Source: Sphingopyxis macrogoltabida
Lineage (GTDB): Bacteria > Pseudomonadota > Alphaproteobacteria > Sphingomonadales > Sphingomonadaceae
Direction: 5' to 3'
Assembly (NCBI RefSeq): GCF_001307295.1
Contig: NZ_CP012700.1
Span: 3,227,001-3,291,000 of the forward strand
Length of the DNA stretch: 64,000 nucleotides
Numbering within the stretch: the stretch's first letter is position 1; each line of letters begins with the position of its first letter. Under the pieces are notes generated by a model. It did no database searches and was not told the DNA's origin. It saw only the letters and a list, made by a program, of their open reading frames with translations. The translations under genes were made by a program, and so were the position numbers. Below are positions 41,772 to 50,081 of this stretch, one piece after another.

Positions 41772-44219
41772 TCAGAATTTCACGGATGCTTCGATGTAAA
41801 ATTCGCGCGGATTATCGACGAAGGCCGACAGGTCGCTGAGCACGCCCGGTCCTGCGGTGCCCGTGCCGGTCCCCCCGGTGAACGGGATTTCCGAACCGCC
41901 GGTCACGACATATTTGTTGCTGAGGTTACGGCCGATGAGTGCGAGGGTCCAACGATCCTCGGGGCCTTTCAGCCGCAACGACGCATCGAACTTGGTGAAA
42001 CTCGGCTGGATTGCGTCGGGGCGCAGCGTGTCCGAGAAATTATATTTGGACGAATAGCTCATGTCGCCGCTCGCCTCGAGCCGCAGTCCCGAACCCGACA
42101 GCTCGACCTCATAGCTTGCGCCGAGACGGCCGGCGAAGCGCGGCGCCTTGGGCGGGGTCAGTCCGTCATAATCCTGACTGGTGAAAGCAGCCCCGGGCGC
42201 CGGTGCGAGCAGGTTGCAGCCCTGTGCGATCGTCTGGCCGCCATAGCATTGGCCGACATAATCCTTGTAGGTCGCATTGTTGTACGCCGCCGCGCCGCGC
42301 AGCGAGAAGCCGCCCGAACGCCAGTTAAAATCGCCCTCGATGCCCTTGACGCGCAGCGTGCCGGCGTTCGCCACCACCTGCCCGATCGTCACCGGATCGA
42401 AATTCTGCACCTGCAGGTCGAGATAGTCGTAATAATAAGCGGTGGCGTTGAGCGACAGCGCGCCGCCCATCAGAATTGCGCGCGCGCCGACTTCGCCGCC
42501 GCGGGCGCGCTCCGCGCCGAACTCGCCGGCCGCGACCGTTGCGGCGGGGGTCAGCGTCTGCGAGATATTGAACCCGCCTGATTTGAAGCCTTCCTTATAG
42601 GCGGCATAAAAGGTCAGGTCGCGCGACGGCTTGTAGCGCAGCGTCACCTGCGGCGACACGTCGGACTCCCGATAACGATCGTCGAGCCGCAGCCCACCCG
42701 GGAAGGCGGCGCCAAACGCCGGATTGGCGGCAAGCGACTGCTGGAAGCTGTCGCGCGATTCATAGCTGTAGCGCGCACCCGCCGCCAGCTCGATCGCATC
42801 GGACAGATTCGCCGTCACTTCGCCGAACGCCGACATCGAACTGCCCTTGAAACCATTGTCGCGCTTGAAGGTCACATAGGTCGTGCCTGCCGCGACCGCC
42901 GGCAGCGGGAAGATATAGGCGTCGGTGTTGAAGATGAACTTGTTGCTCGACGCGAACAGCCCGAACAGCACATTGACCGGCCCGTCCCATTTCGACTGGA
43001 AGCGCAGTTCCTCCGATGTCTGGCGATAATCGGCGAGCTGCGAGAAGGTGGCCGGATAGGCCTCGCCCGACACATTGTTGAGGTCGGTCTGCTTGAAGCG
43101 GTAATAGGAGGTGATCGAGGTCACGTCGAACACGTCGCTGGTCAGCGTCGCCGTCAGGATACCGAAGCCCGATTTCAGCCGCGAATACATGCGCCCGTCG
43201 CCGGCGTAGCGGTAATCGAGTTCTGCCACCTCGACCGGGATCGTCGAGCTGTCCGACCGGCCGTTGATGACGCAATCGGCGTTGGGGCTCGGCGGGATGC
43301 CGTTCGCGGCGAAGGGCACGGTGCGGCCGCCGCCGCAGATGCGTTCGATGATGTCGGTCGGGCCGCCGTCCTTCTGGTCGGTATATCCGGTCTTGACCTG
43401 GAAGGTCAGATTGTCGGTCGCGTCCCATTCGATCGTCGCACGGCTGCTGTAGGTCCGCCCATAGCCGCGATTCTTGCTGTTGCGATGGCGTTCGAGCCCG
43501 AACGGATCGATATAGGTTTCGCCCGCGGTGTTGGTGAAGGCGCCCTCGCTGTCCGAAATGCGGAAGGCCAGCCGTGCGCGCAGCCCTTCGGCGAGCGGGC
43601 CCGAGATATAGCCCTCGCCATATTTCTCTTTCGCCTCGAAGCCGTAGCCGAGCTTGAGCCCCGCCTCGAATACGTCGCGCGGGTTGTTGGTGGTGACCGA
43701 GATCAGGCCGGCCGTCGCATTCTTGCCGAAGAACAGCGCCTGCGGACCCTTGAGCACCTCGACGCGCTGGACGTCATACTGGCTGAGCCCGATCTCGCGG
43801 CCGCGGCTCATCGGCATGCCGTCGACGACGAAGGACACCGATTGGTCGAACCCGGCGCTGAGCGCGGTCGATCCGACGCCGCGCAGGAAGATGCTTGCCG
43901 ACGAACCCGACGCCGCCTTGCCTGCCACCATCGTCGGCACAAGCTGCGCGATATCGTTGAATTCGGTAACCGCATAATTGTCGAGCGCCGCGCCGCCGAG
44001 CGCGGTGATCGCCACCGGCGCGTCGATCAGACGCTCATCGCGGCGGCGGGCGGTGACGATGATTTCGCTGTCGGCCATGCTGCCGGTCGTCGCCTCGTCA
44101 GCCGGCGCCTGAGCAGCCGGATCGTCTTGGGCAGAAGCCGGTGCGGCGACCGCCGCGAGCGCGATAACCGATGCCAGGCAAGCGTAGCGAATTGCAGGAC
44201 GCGAAAATGTGCGATCCAT
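41772..44219 (-). CDS. TonB-dependent outer-membrane receptor (2)
   Basis: A 815-residue TonB-dependent receptor. Seen: a signal peptide (MDRTFSRPAIRY to APASAQ), a TonB-box-like EIIVTARRRDERLIDAPVAI, the plug block IFLRGVGSTALSAGF and VEVLKGPQALFFGKNATAGLI, and a beta-barrel ending FYIEASVKF with the terminal Phe. It is of the same broad type as receptors 1 and 3 but clearly more divergent from both. The start MDRTFSR is preferred over an ATG 30 bases upstream, because GAGGAGACGGTC precedes it. A motif 3 site lies about 45 bases upstream of the start, so it probably belongs to the sub-regulon of the 44-51 kb region. Confidence 0.95.
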   Translation of the reverse strand: MDRTFSRPAIRYACLASVIALAAVAAPASAQDDPAAQAPADEATTGSMADSEIIVTARRRDERLIDAPVAITALGGAALDNYAVTEFNDIAQLVPTMVAGKAASGSSASIFLRGVGSTALSAGFDQSVSFVVDGMPMSRGREIGLSQYDVQRVEVLKGPQALFFGKNATAGLISVTTNNPRDVFEAGLKLGYGFEAKEKYGEGYISGPLAEGLRARLAFRISDSEGAFTNTAGETYIDPFGLERHRNSKNRGYGRTYSSRATIEWDATDNLTFQVKTGYTDQKDGGPTDIIERICGGGRTVPFAANGIPPSPNADCVINGRSDSSTIPVEVAELDYRYAGDGRMYSRLKSGFGILTATLTSDVFDVTSITSYYRFKQTDLNNVSGEAYPATFSQLADYRQTSEELRFQSKWDGPVNVLFGLFASSNKFIFNTDAYIFPLPAVAAGTTYVTFKRDNGFKGSSMSAFGEVTANLSDAIELAAGARYSYESRDSFQQSLAANPAFGAAFPGGLRLDDRYRESDVSPQVTLRYKPSRDLTFYAAYKEGFKSGGFNISQTLTPAATVAAGEFGAERARGGEVGARAILMGGALSLNATAYYYDYLDLQVQNFDPVTIGQVVANAGTLRVKGIEGDFNWRSGGFSLRGAAAYNNATYKDYVGQCYGGQTIAQGCNLLAPAPGAAFTSQDYDGLTPPKAPRFAGRLGASYEVELSGSGLRLEASGDMSYSSKYNFSDTLRPDAIQPSFTKFDASLRLKGPEDRWTLALIGRNLSNKYVVTGGSEIPFTGGTGTGTAGPGVLSDLSAFVDNPREFYIEASVKF

Positions 44220-44264
44220 GACCGTCTCCTCCCAAGATGAGGCCATCATCTGCGGCCTTGGGAA

Positions 44265-44286
44265 TTAACCTACAGTCATTAGATTT
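44265..44286. promoter_or_regulatory. Motif 3 operator-like site (TonB receptor 2 promoter)
   Basis: TTAACCTACAGTCATTAGAT aligns with CTTACCTAACGTCAATAGAT (45268) and TTTACCTAATGACAATAGTT (50007). The three share ACCTA, a central G-N-C and the trailing A-N-TAG-N-TT. It lies 46 bases upstream of the receptor start. Confidence 0.5.
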
Positions 44287-44357
44287 AAAGTCAATCGCAA
44301 ATTTAACGCCATAAGGTTTTTGAAAATGGCGGCGTATATCGTTTTAAATCAGTATCT

Positions 44358-44373
44358 TACCTCTATTGAGGTA
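44358..44373. terminator. Hairpin directly after the alpha/beta hydrolase stop codon
   Basis: TACCTC-TATT-GAGGTA, a perfect 6-bp stem with a 4-base loop, abuts the stop codon of the minus-strand hydrolase. No T-run follows closely, so termination is uncertain. The sequence also resembles a shortened motif 3 (TTACCTC, CAATAG), so it may be an operator for the receptor gene instead. Confidence 0.35.
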
Positions 44374-45231
44374 TCAGTCAGCAGGCACGAGCAGCCGCTT
44401 CGCAAAGGCAATCACGCCGTCATTAAAGGCATCGTTGCGATCGCCCGCAACCATGTGCCCTGCGCCCTGCACATCAAGGATTTCGAGACGCGGCACCTGT
44501 CGCCGGAAGGCGGCGATCCCGGCATCGCTCACCACGTCGCTCGACAGGCCCCGAACCAGCAGGACCGGGATGTTGACCAACGCGCCCAACGTCTCGGTCG
44601 CGCGTTCGACGACAATATGATGCGTCGTCGGCGCGGTATCGAGGATGCGCGGATCCCAGTGCCAATAGAGGCGCCCGTCGTCGCGCGGACGCAGATTCTT
44701 CATCAAGCCGCCGGCATCGGCCGGGCGAGCGCGCTGCGGATTATAGGCCGCGACCGCCGCCGCCGCCTCGTCGATGCTCGCAAAGCCGCCGCTGTTCCCG
44801 TGCATGAAACCGACGATGCGTTCGATCCCGCGCGGATCTGGCTCGGGCACGATATCGACAAGTACCACCCCCGCCGGCCGCAGCCCCTCGTGCACCGCCT
44901 GGATCGCGGTCGCGCCGCCGAGCGATGCGCCGACGAGCACGAACGGCACGCAAAGGTCCGCGACCACCGCGCGAAGGTCGGCCGCCCGGTCGCTCAATGC
45001 ATAAGCGCCGCTCGGCGACCAATCGCTGTCGCCATGTCCGCGCGCGTCGAAATTGATCACCTGCAGCCCCGCCCCGATCAGACTGTCGACCGCGCGACTC
45101 CAGCTGTGCCGCGTCTGCCCGCCGCCGTGCAACAACACGACGCACGGCGCGTCGGCGTCACCGCCCCGATCGCCGACCAGCTTGACGCCGTCGGCCGATA
45201 CGAAAACGCTGCGCTTCAGACGATCTGCCAT
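44374..45231 (-). CDS. Alpha/beta-hydrolase fold protein
   Basis: A 285-residue alpha/beta hydrolase. Seen: the oxyanion segment LLHGGGQTRHSW, the nucleophile elbow LVGASLGGATA (G-x-S-x-G), the acid region VLLVRGLSSDVVSD and the late His of GAGHMVAGDRND. Members include esterases, C-C bond (meta-cleavage product) hydrolases and epoxide hydrolases; the sequence here does not single out one. The start MADRLKRS follows GAGGAGAG; the open frame upstream enters the regulator promoter. It is divergent from TetR 4, with a motif 3 site between. It has no signal peptide, so it acts in the cytosol, probably on an ester or ring-cleavage intermediate. Confidence 0.9.
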   Translation of the reverse strand: MADRLKRSVFVSADGVKLVGDRGGDADAPCVVLLHGGGQTRHSWSRAVDSLIGAGLQVINFDARGHGDSDWSPSGAYALSDRAADLRAVVADLCVPFVLVGASLGGATAIQAVHEGLRPAGVVLVDIVPEPDPRGIERIVGFMHGNSGGFASIDEAAAAVAAYNPQRARPADAGGLMKNLRPRDDGRLYWHWDPRILDTAPTTHHIVVERATETLGALVNIPVLLVRGLSSDVVSDAGIAAFRRQVPRLEILDVQGAGHMVAGDRNDAFNDGVIAFAKRLLVPAD

Positions 45232-45267
45232 CGCTTTTCTCTCCTCAGTCTCGACAATGACCCCGCG

Positions 45268-45289
45268 CTTACCTAACGTCAATAGATTG
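45268..45289. promoter_or_regulatory. Motif 3 operator-like site (alpha/beta hydrolase / TetR 4 promoter)
   Basis: CTTACCTAACGTCAATAGAT lies in the region between the divergent hydrolase and TetR 4 genes, 37 bases from the hydrolase start. It is nearly the same as the site at 50007. Its place beside TetR 4 points to that protein as the motif 3 regulator, with autoregulation. Confidence 0.58.
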
Positions 45290-45373
45290 AACATGTGCAA
45301 CCGGACGACGGCTTTAGCACTGGCGCTAGCCGCGCCTCACTGCCATGAGCAACCGGGCAAGGGGAAACAATCT

Positions 45374-46015
45374 TTGGCACGACCATCCAAACCGCTGATA
45401 TCGCGCGCCAATGCGGCCGAGGCCGCGCTGGAAGTCATCGACGAGGCCGGGCTCGAAGAGTTGAGCCTCAATCTCGTGGCGCAAAAGCTCGGCGTGCGTC
45501 CGCCCTCGCTCTATCACCATTTCAAGGACAAGTCGGAGCTGTTGCAGGAAGTCGCGCGCATGATGTTCGTGCGCATCCCGACCGTGAACGATCCGTCCCA
45601 ATCCTTCGAGGAACAGATCATCGCGCGCTGCGTCGTCACCCGCCGCGCCTTGCTCAAGCACCCCAATGCCGCGCCGCTGATGCTCCGCTATTTCCCGCGC
45701 CATTTGTTGCTCGCCGCCTATGAGCGGGCGGCATCCGAGGAACCCTATCCCCCCTCAATCCACCTGACGGTGATCGACGCGATCGAGAAGTACACTTTCG
45801 GCACCGCGCTGTTCGAGGCGTCGGCGCAGGTGCGCGGTATCCCGGTGATTCCGCCGGTCGACGCCGCCAAATATCCGAATTTTGCGAAGGCCGTCGATGA
45901 CAATCCCTTCGGCGACGAAGAGATGTTCGTCGAGGCGCTGCGGATGTTTCTCGTCGGGGTGCGTCGCCGGCTCGGCACCGATACGATCGGCGCGCCGCTC
46001 GGCGAGACCGACTAG
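45374..46015 (+). CDS. TetR-family transcriptional regulator (4)
   Basis: A TetR-type regulator, 213 residues if begun at the TTG at 45374, which follows AGGGGAAACAA. An in-frame ATG at 45293 would add 27 residues unlike the family and overlap the promoter, so the TTG start is preferred, but it is not certain. The HTH is at about residues 15-60 (AAEAALEVIDEAGLEELSLN, LVAQKLGVRPPSLYHHFKDK). The C-terminal ligand domain follows. It is divergent from the alpha/beta hydrolase with a motif 3 site between, and convergent with P450 2. It is the likely regulator of the motif 3 set: TonB receptor 2, hydrolase, the Rieske/ligase/P450 operon and GMC 2. Confidence 0.88.
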   Translation: MARPSKPLISRANAAEAALEVIDEAGLEELSLNLVAQKLGVRPPSLYHHFKDKSELLQEVARMMFVRIPTVNDPSQSFEEQIIARCVVTRRALLKHPNAAPLMLRYFPRHLLLAAYERAASEEPYPPSIHLTVIDAIEKYTFGTALFEASAQVRGIPVIPPVDAAKYPNFAKAVDDNPFGDEEMFVEALRMFLVGVRRRLGTDTIGAPLGETD

Positions 46016-46016
46016 C

Positions 46017-47237
46017 TCAGTCCGCGATATCCCATTCGACCGGCAGCGATTCGAGCGCCATCACCGTCCCGATGCGAAAGCCGTGCTTCTCGCCGGGAAC
46101 CGCACGAAAAGCGGGGACGCGTTTCACCCATTCTTCGGTCAGGATACGCAGTTCGGCGCGGCCGAGGACATGGCCGACGCACAGATGCGGCCCCGACGAA
46201 AAGGTCAGATGCGCGGTCTTCTTGCGGTCGAGATCGAAGATGTTCGGCTGCTCGAACTTCGCCGGGTCGCGGCTGCCGAGACAGAGGACATTGAGCACCA
46301 TCTCGCCGTCGCGAAACCGGGCCTCGCCGATCTGCTGGTCCTGCACCACTAGTCGCGGCGTGTTGACGACGCCATAGAGCCGCACCGCCTCGTCGGCGAA
46401 GGCCGGAATCAGCGACGGGTCGGCGGCGAGCCGTGCCTGAACCTCGGGCATCTGCGCGAGCTGCTGAAAGGCGAAACCGGTGACATTGGTCACCGTATCC
46501 ATGCCGCCGAGGAAGAGCACGAAGCTCATCGCCAATATCTCGTCGTCGCTCATCGTGCGCCCGTCGACATCGACGGTGATGAAGTGCGACATCAGCTTGC
46601 CGTCGGGAACCGCACGCTTCTCCGCGATCAGCCCCTTGAGCTCGCCGAGGATCAGCGCGCTCAGCCGCCCAAGCTCGGCCTCGTCATTCTGCGCCGAGAA
46701 GAAATCCTCGGCGAGATGACGGAAATCCTGCAACCGCGCGAGGTCCATGCCCATCAGTTCCATGAACACGCTGACCGGAAACACCTTCGACACATCGGCC
46801 TGGAAGTCGCAGGCGCCCTTGTCGGCGACCGCCTCGACAAATTCGGCAGCCCATTCGCGGATCCGCGGTTCGAGCGCCTTGATCGCGGCGGGTCCGAACA
46901 TCGGCATCATCGCACGGCGATAGGGCAGGTTTTTGGGCGGATCGAGGCTCAGCGGGATCATGAAGGGCGGGTTCTGGACGCGCGGAATCTGCATCTCGCG
47001 CACCGAAAAATGCTCGGGATCGAGTACGATCTGGCTGATCGCGTCGAAGCTCTTGACGATCCAGTGTCCGCCGTTGAGCCGCGTCCAGAAAATGCCCGGT
47101 GCGTCCTCGAGTGCGGCCGCATAGGTTCCCTGCACATCCTCGCCGATGCGCGGGTCGGCATAGATGTCGAAATCGAACACCAGATGCGCCGGGATATGCG
47201 GCGGCACCGGCGCGGCGGCGAGCTGGGCAGCAGTCAT
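46017..47237 (-). CDS. Cytochrome P450 (2)
   Basis: A soluble bacterial P450 of 406 residues. Seen: the I-helix FLGGMDTVTNVTGF, the K-helix EAVRLYG (E-x-x-R), and the heme loop LTFSSGPHLCVGHVLGR with the ligand Cys. The start MTAAQL is chosen; the upstream frame overlaps the ligase gene. It is the last of the operon Rieske, ligase, P450, 10 bases after the ligase. It would hydroxylate or demethylate a hydrophobic compound using electrons from a ferredoxin; none is encoded next to it, and the only ferredoxin in the window is at 8831. The heme region differs from P450 1 (LGFGGGAHICIG), so the two belong to different families. Confidence 0.93.
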   Translation of the reverse strand: MTAAQLAAAPVPPHIPAHLVFDFDIYADPRIGEDVQGTYAAALEDAPGIFWTRLNGGHWIVKSFDAISQIVLDPEHFSVREMQIPRVQNPPFMIPLSLDPPKNLPYRRAMMPMFGPAAIKALEPRIREWAAEFVEAVADKGACDFQADVSKVFPVSVFMELMGMDLARLQDFRHLAEDFFSAQNDEAELGRLSALILGELKGLIAEKRAVPDGKLMSHFITVDVDGRTMSDDEILAMSFVLFLGGMDTVTNVTGFAFQQLAQMPEVQARLAADPSLIPAFADEAVRLYGVVNTPRLVVQDQQIGEARFRDGEMVLNVLCLGSRDPAKFEQPNIFDLDRKKTAHLTFSSGPHLCVGHVLGRAELRILTEEWVKRVPAFRAVPGEKHGFRIGTVMALESLPVEWDIAD

Positions 47238-47247
47238 CCTTGGCTCC

Positions 47248-48747
47248 TCATCTGACGCGCTCCATCCTTTCATGCGCGCCGGCATAGGCTTCGCGCACCG
47301 CGGGCTTCGACAATTTGCCGGTCGCGAGCCGCGGCAGCGGTTCGGCCGAAAAAGCGACGTAGCGCGGCACCTTGTAATTGGAGAGATTGGTGTTGCAGTG
47401 CGCGATCAGCGCCGCGACATCGACCTCGGCGGCCGCGTGGTAGACGACGAAAGGCGTCTCGCCGAACTTGGGATCGGGCGCAGCAATGGCAAGCGCCTCG
47501 ATCACGCCGGGGAATTCGCACACCACCCGCTCGACCTCGGCCGCCGAGATGTTGAGCCCGCCCGAGATGATCAGATCCTTCATCCGGTCGACGAAGGTCA
47601 GAAGCCCGCGCTCGTCGAGCGTGCCGATGTCACCCGAATGGAGCCAGCCATCGCGGATCGCCTTCGCCGTTTCCTCCGGGTTGCGCCAATAGCCCTGCAT
47701 CATCCCGGGCGAGCGCATCAATATCTCGCCGGGTTCGCCCGGATCGCAATCGCTGCCGTCGGGGCGTACGACGCGCAGATCCATGAAGACGCCGCCCCAA
47801 CCGCATTTCTCGGGCTCTTCGATCGCCAGATGTTCGGGCATCATCGTCGCGTTGCCGCCGACTTCGGTCTGGCCGTAAATCTGCCGGATCGTGATCCCCT
47901 TTGCCTTCCACGTGTCGAGCAATTTCCGGCTCACCCGCGCGCCGCCCGCGGTCGCGAGGCGGATCGACGACAGGTCGGCGTCGGCGAAACCCGGACAGCG
48001 CGTGATCGCCTCGAAGAAGGTCGGTACACCGCCGAAACAGCTGATCTTCTCGTCCTGGATCAGTTGCAGGATCGCGTCGGGAACGAAAGCCGGCTCCATA
48101 TAAACGGTGCAGCCCTGCACCGTATAATGGACGAGCTGGACGAAGCCCGCCGAAGTATTGAGCGGCGCGAGCGTAATAACGCGCGACCCCGGCGACGAGG
48201 ACGTCTCCTCGACCGCCCAGCAGGCGGCATAGGCGGTCATCGAGCGGTTGGTGAAGACGACGCCCTTGGGCTTGGCGGTCGATCCGCTCGTCGCGATGAT
48301 GACCACGGGCGCATCGGGAAGCGGATCGTGCGCGGGCAAGGCGGGTGCAGCATGACGCAAGGCTTCGACCTCTGCCATCGGACGCGGGGTTAGCCCTGCC
48401 GCCTCGACATTCGCCGCAAACTCGGGCGCGGCGAAAGCGAAGCGCGGCTCGGTCGTCTCGCACAGCTCGCGGATTTCGCGCGGGGTGAAGCGGAAGTTGA
48501 CCGGGTTGACGATGCCGCCGGTGCGGATGATCCCCATGATCAGCGCGCAATAAGCGAGACTGTTGGTCGAGCAGATCGCGACGCGATCGCCGGGCTGCAA
48601 CCCGTCGGCCTCGAGCATGGCGGCAACGCGGTCGGACCAATCCTTATAGTCGGCAAAGCTCAGCCGGTCGCCGCCGAGCACCACAGCAGGCTGCTCCGGC
48701 CGCATCCGCGCCCACCAATCCATTGCGCCCGGCAAAGTCTGCGCCAT
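47248..48747 (-). CDS. AMP-dependent acyl-CoA synthetase/ligase (4)
   Basis: ANL-type ligase of 499 residues. Seen: IIATSGSTAKPKGVVF (A3 motif with Ser in place of one Thr), QIYGQTEVGGN, the hinge DRMKDLIISGGLNISAAEVE, and the catalytic Lys in PRLATGKLSKPAVR. It resembles ligase 3 in the IISGG hinge and so probably acts on a related small or aryl acid. It is the middle gene of the operon Rieske 3, ligase 4, P450 2, with gaps of 37 and 10 bases. Acid activation to CoA esters is firm as a class; the acid is unknown. Confidence 0.93.
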   Translation of the reverse strand: MAQTLPGAMDWWARMRPEQPAVVLGGDRLSFADYKDWSDRVAAMLEADGLQPGDRVAICSTNSLAYCALIMGIIRTGGIVNPVNFRFTPREIRELCETTEPRFAFAAPEFAANVEAAGLTPRPMAEVEALRHAAPALPAHDPLPDAPVVIIATSGSTAKPKGVVFTNRSMTAYAACWAVEETSSSPGSRVITLAPLNTSAGFVQLVHYTVQGCTVYMEPAFVPDAILQLIQDEKISCFGGVPTFFEAITRCPGFADADLSSIRLATAGGARVSRKLLDTWKAKGITIRQIYGQTEVGGNATMMPEHLAIEEPEKCGWGGVFMDLRVVRPDGSDCDPGEPGEILMRSPGMMQGYWRNPEETAKAIRDGWLHSGDIGTLDERGLLTFVDRMKDLIISGGLNISAAEVERVVCEFPGVIEALAIAAPDPKFGETPFVVYHAAAEVDVAALIAHCNTNLSNYKVPRYVAFSAEPLPRLATGKLSKPAVREAYAGAHERMERVR

Positions 48748-48784
48748 TCAGTCCCTCTCCATCCGGTCTTTGCCGGCTTATCGT

Positions 48785-49963
48785 TCAAAGAAGCGCTTCG
48801 ATCGCTTCATAATAGCGGATGATATTGGTCTCGAGCCCGCAATAGATCGTCTCTTCGGGCACACCCGCGTTCAGCCCCTGTTGGCTGATCTCGGCAGCGC
48901 GGAAATCCTCGCCCCCGAACACACCGAGGATCAGTTCGTAGGAGCGCGCGAACACCTCCTCGGCCTTAGGCGTCGCCGCGGCTTCAGGTGTCAGCATGAA
49001 ATATTCGACCGTCGTGCGATCGGGGCCGCGCGGCATCAGGAGCATGACGCTGGTATAATACTGGCTGGTCACCACGACGCAGTTGGGGAAGGCCGTATAG
49101 GCATGGGTGACGAGCTTGTGGACGTTCGCCGCCGGGTCCTCGTCGAGCATTTCGGGGACATAGCCGATCCGCCCCGACACCTGCCGGATGTTGGGGCCGA
49201 ACATGTCGACGATGTTCGGCGCGTCCTGGAAGCGGTCGCCGATCGATGCGGCGTGGAGCCGCTGGACATGATAGCCCTCGAGGAAGGGTTCGAGCACGAC
49301 CTTCCAGTTCGCCTTGAGGTCGAATGTCTTGCGACCATAGACATGCGCCGATCCGATCCCGAGCGCGTCGAAATCGTCGGCGACCTGCTGCGACAGGTTC
49401 GACCAGTCGGCGGCGATGTCGCGGTTGAGCTGGACATAGACGATGCCGCCCCATTCGCGCGCCTCAAGCTCGATCAGCCCACGCTGGCTCTTGTCGAGTC
49501 CCTGAAAGGCCTCGCTGCGCGACACGCCGATCAGCTTGCCGTCGATGCCATAGGTCCAGGCGTGATAGGGACAGGTCATGCGGCCCTGCTTGTGGAGCGC
49601 GCAATCCTCGATGATCTTCGCCCCCTTGTGCTGGCACGCGTTGATAAATGCCTTGATCGTGCCGTCGCGGGTGCGCGACACGAGCATCGGGAAGCCATAG
49701 CTGTCGTTGGCGACGATGCTGCCGGGTTCGAGCAGCGCCGAGACGGTGACGGGAACCGGATAGCGGCGGAAAATCCGCTCCTGCTCGCGGTCGTAACGCG
49801 CCTGACCCGTGAAGATATCGTGGGGGCGCGTCGACCCGAAGGGGACGACCACCGCATCCTTTTCGGCGGGGATCTTGCGGATCGCCTCGATCTGGCTCGG
49901 CGTCAGGTCGGCGAGCGTCGTCAGCTTGCGGGCTGGGCGTGCAACGTCTGCAACGTCACTCAT
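48785..49963 (-). CDS. Rieske non-heme iron oxygenase, alpha subunit (3)
   Basis: A 392-residue Rieske oxygenase. The cluster ligands are in CQHKGAK and CPYHAWTYG, separated by about 18 residues. The mononuclear iron site reads LEPFLEGYHVQRLHAAS (two His). No beta subunit gene follows. The start MSDVADVARPARK has GGAGAGGATCG before it. It heads the operon with ligase 4 and P450 2 and is divergent from GMC 2, with a motif 3 site in the 118-base gap. Its sequence differs from Rieske 1 and 2, so it was not made by a recent local duplication. It needs an external reductase, which is not seen in the window. Confidence 0.92.
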   Translation of the reverse strand: MSDVADVARPARKLTTLADLTPSQIEAIRKIPAEKDAVVVPFGSTRPHDIFTGQARYDREQERIFRRYPVPVTVSALLEPGSIVANDSYGFPMLVSRTRDGTIKAFINACQHKGAKIIEDCALHKQGRMTCPYHAWTYGIDGKLIGVSRSEAFQGLDKSQRGLIELEAREWGGIVYVQLNRDIAADWSNLSQQVADDFDALGIGSAHVYGRKTFDLKANWKVVLEPFLEGYHVQRLHAASIGDRFQDAPNIVDMFGPNIRQVSGRIGYVPEMLDEDPAANVHKLVTHAYTAFPNCVVVTSQYYTSVMLLMPRGPDRTTVEYFMLTPEAAATPKAEEVFARSYELILGVFGGEDFRAAEISQQGLNAGVPEETIYCGLETNIIRYYEAIEALL

Positions 49964-50006
49964 ATCGCGATCCTCTCCTTTTCGTTGGCCTCAGCCTATT
50001 CGACCC

Positions 50007-50028
50007 TTTACCTAATGACAATAGTTTT
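50007..50028. promoter_or_regulatory. Motif 3 operator-like site (Rieske 3 / GMC 2 promoter)
   Basis: TTTACCTAATGACAATAGTT in the divergent region between Rieske 3 and GMC 2. It lies 44 bases upstream of the Rieske start and 54 bases upstream of the GMC start. It is very close to the site at 45268. Confidence 0.58.
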
Positions 50029-50081
50029 TTATGATGAGGATGAGAGTGCCGTAAAAACGGCCAAATCGAGGGGATTGCGGC

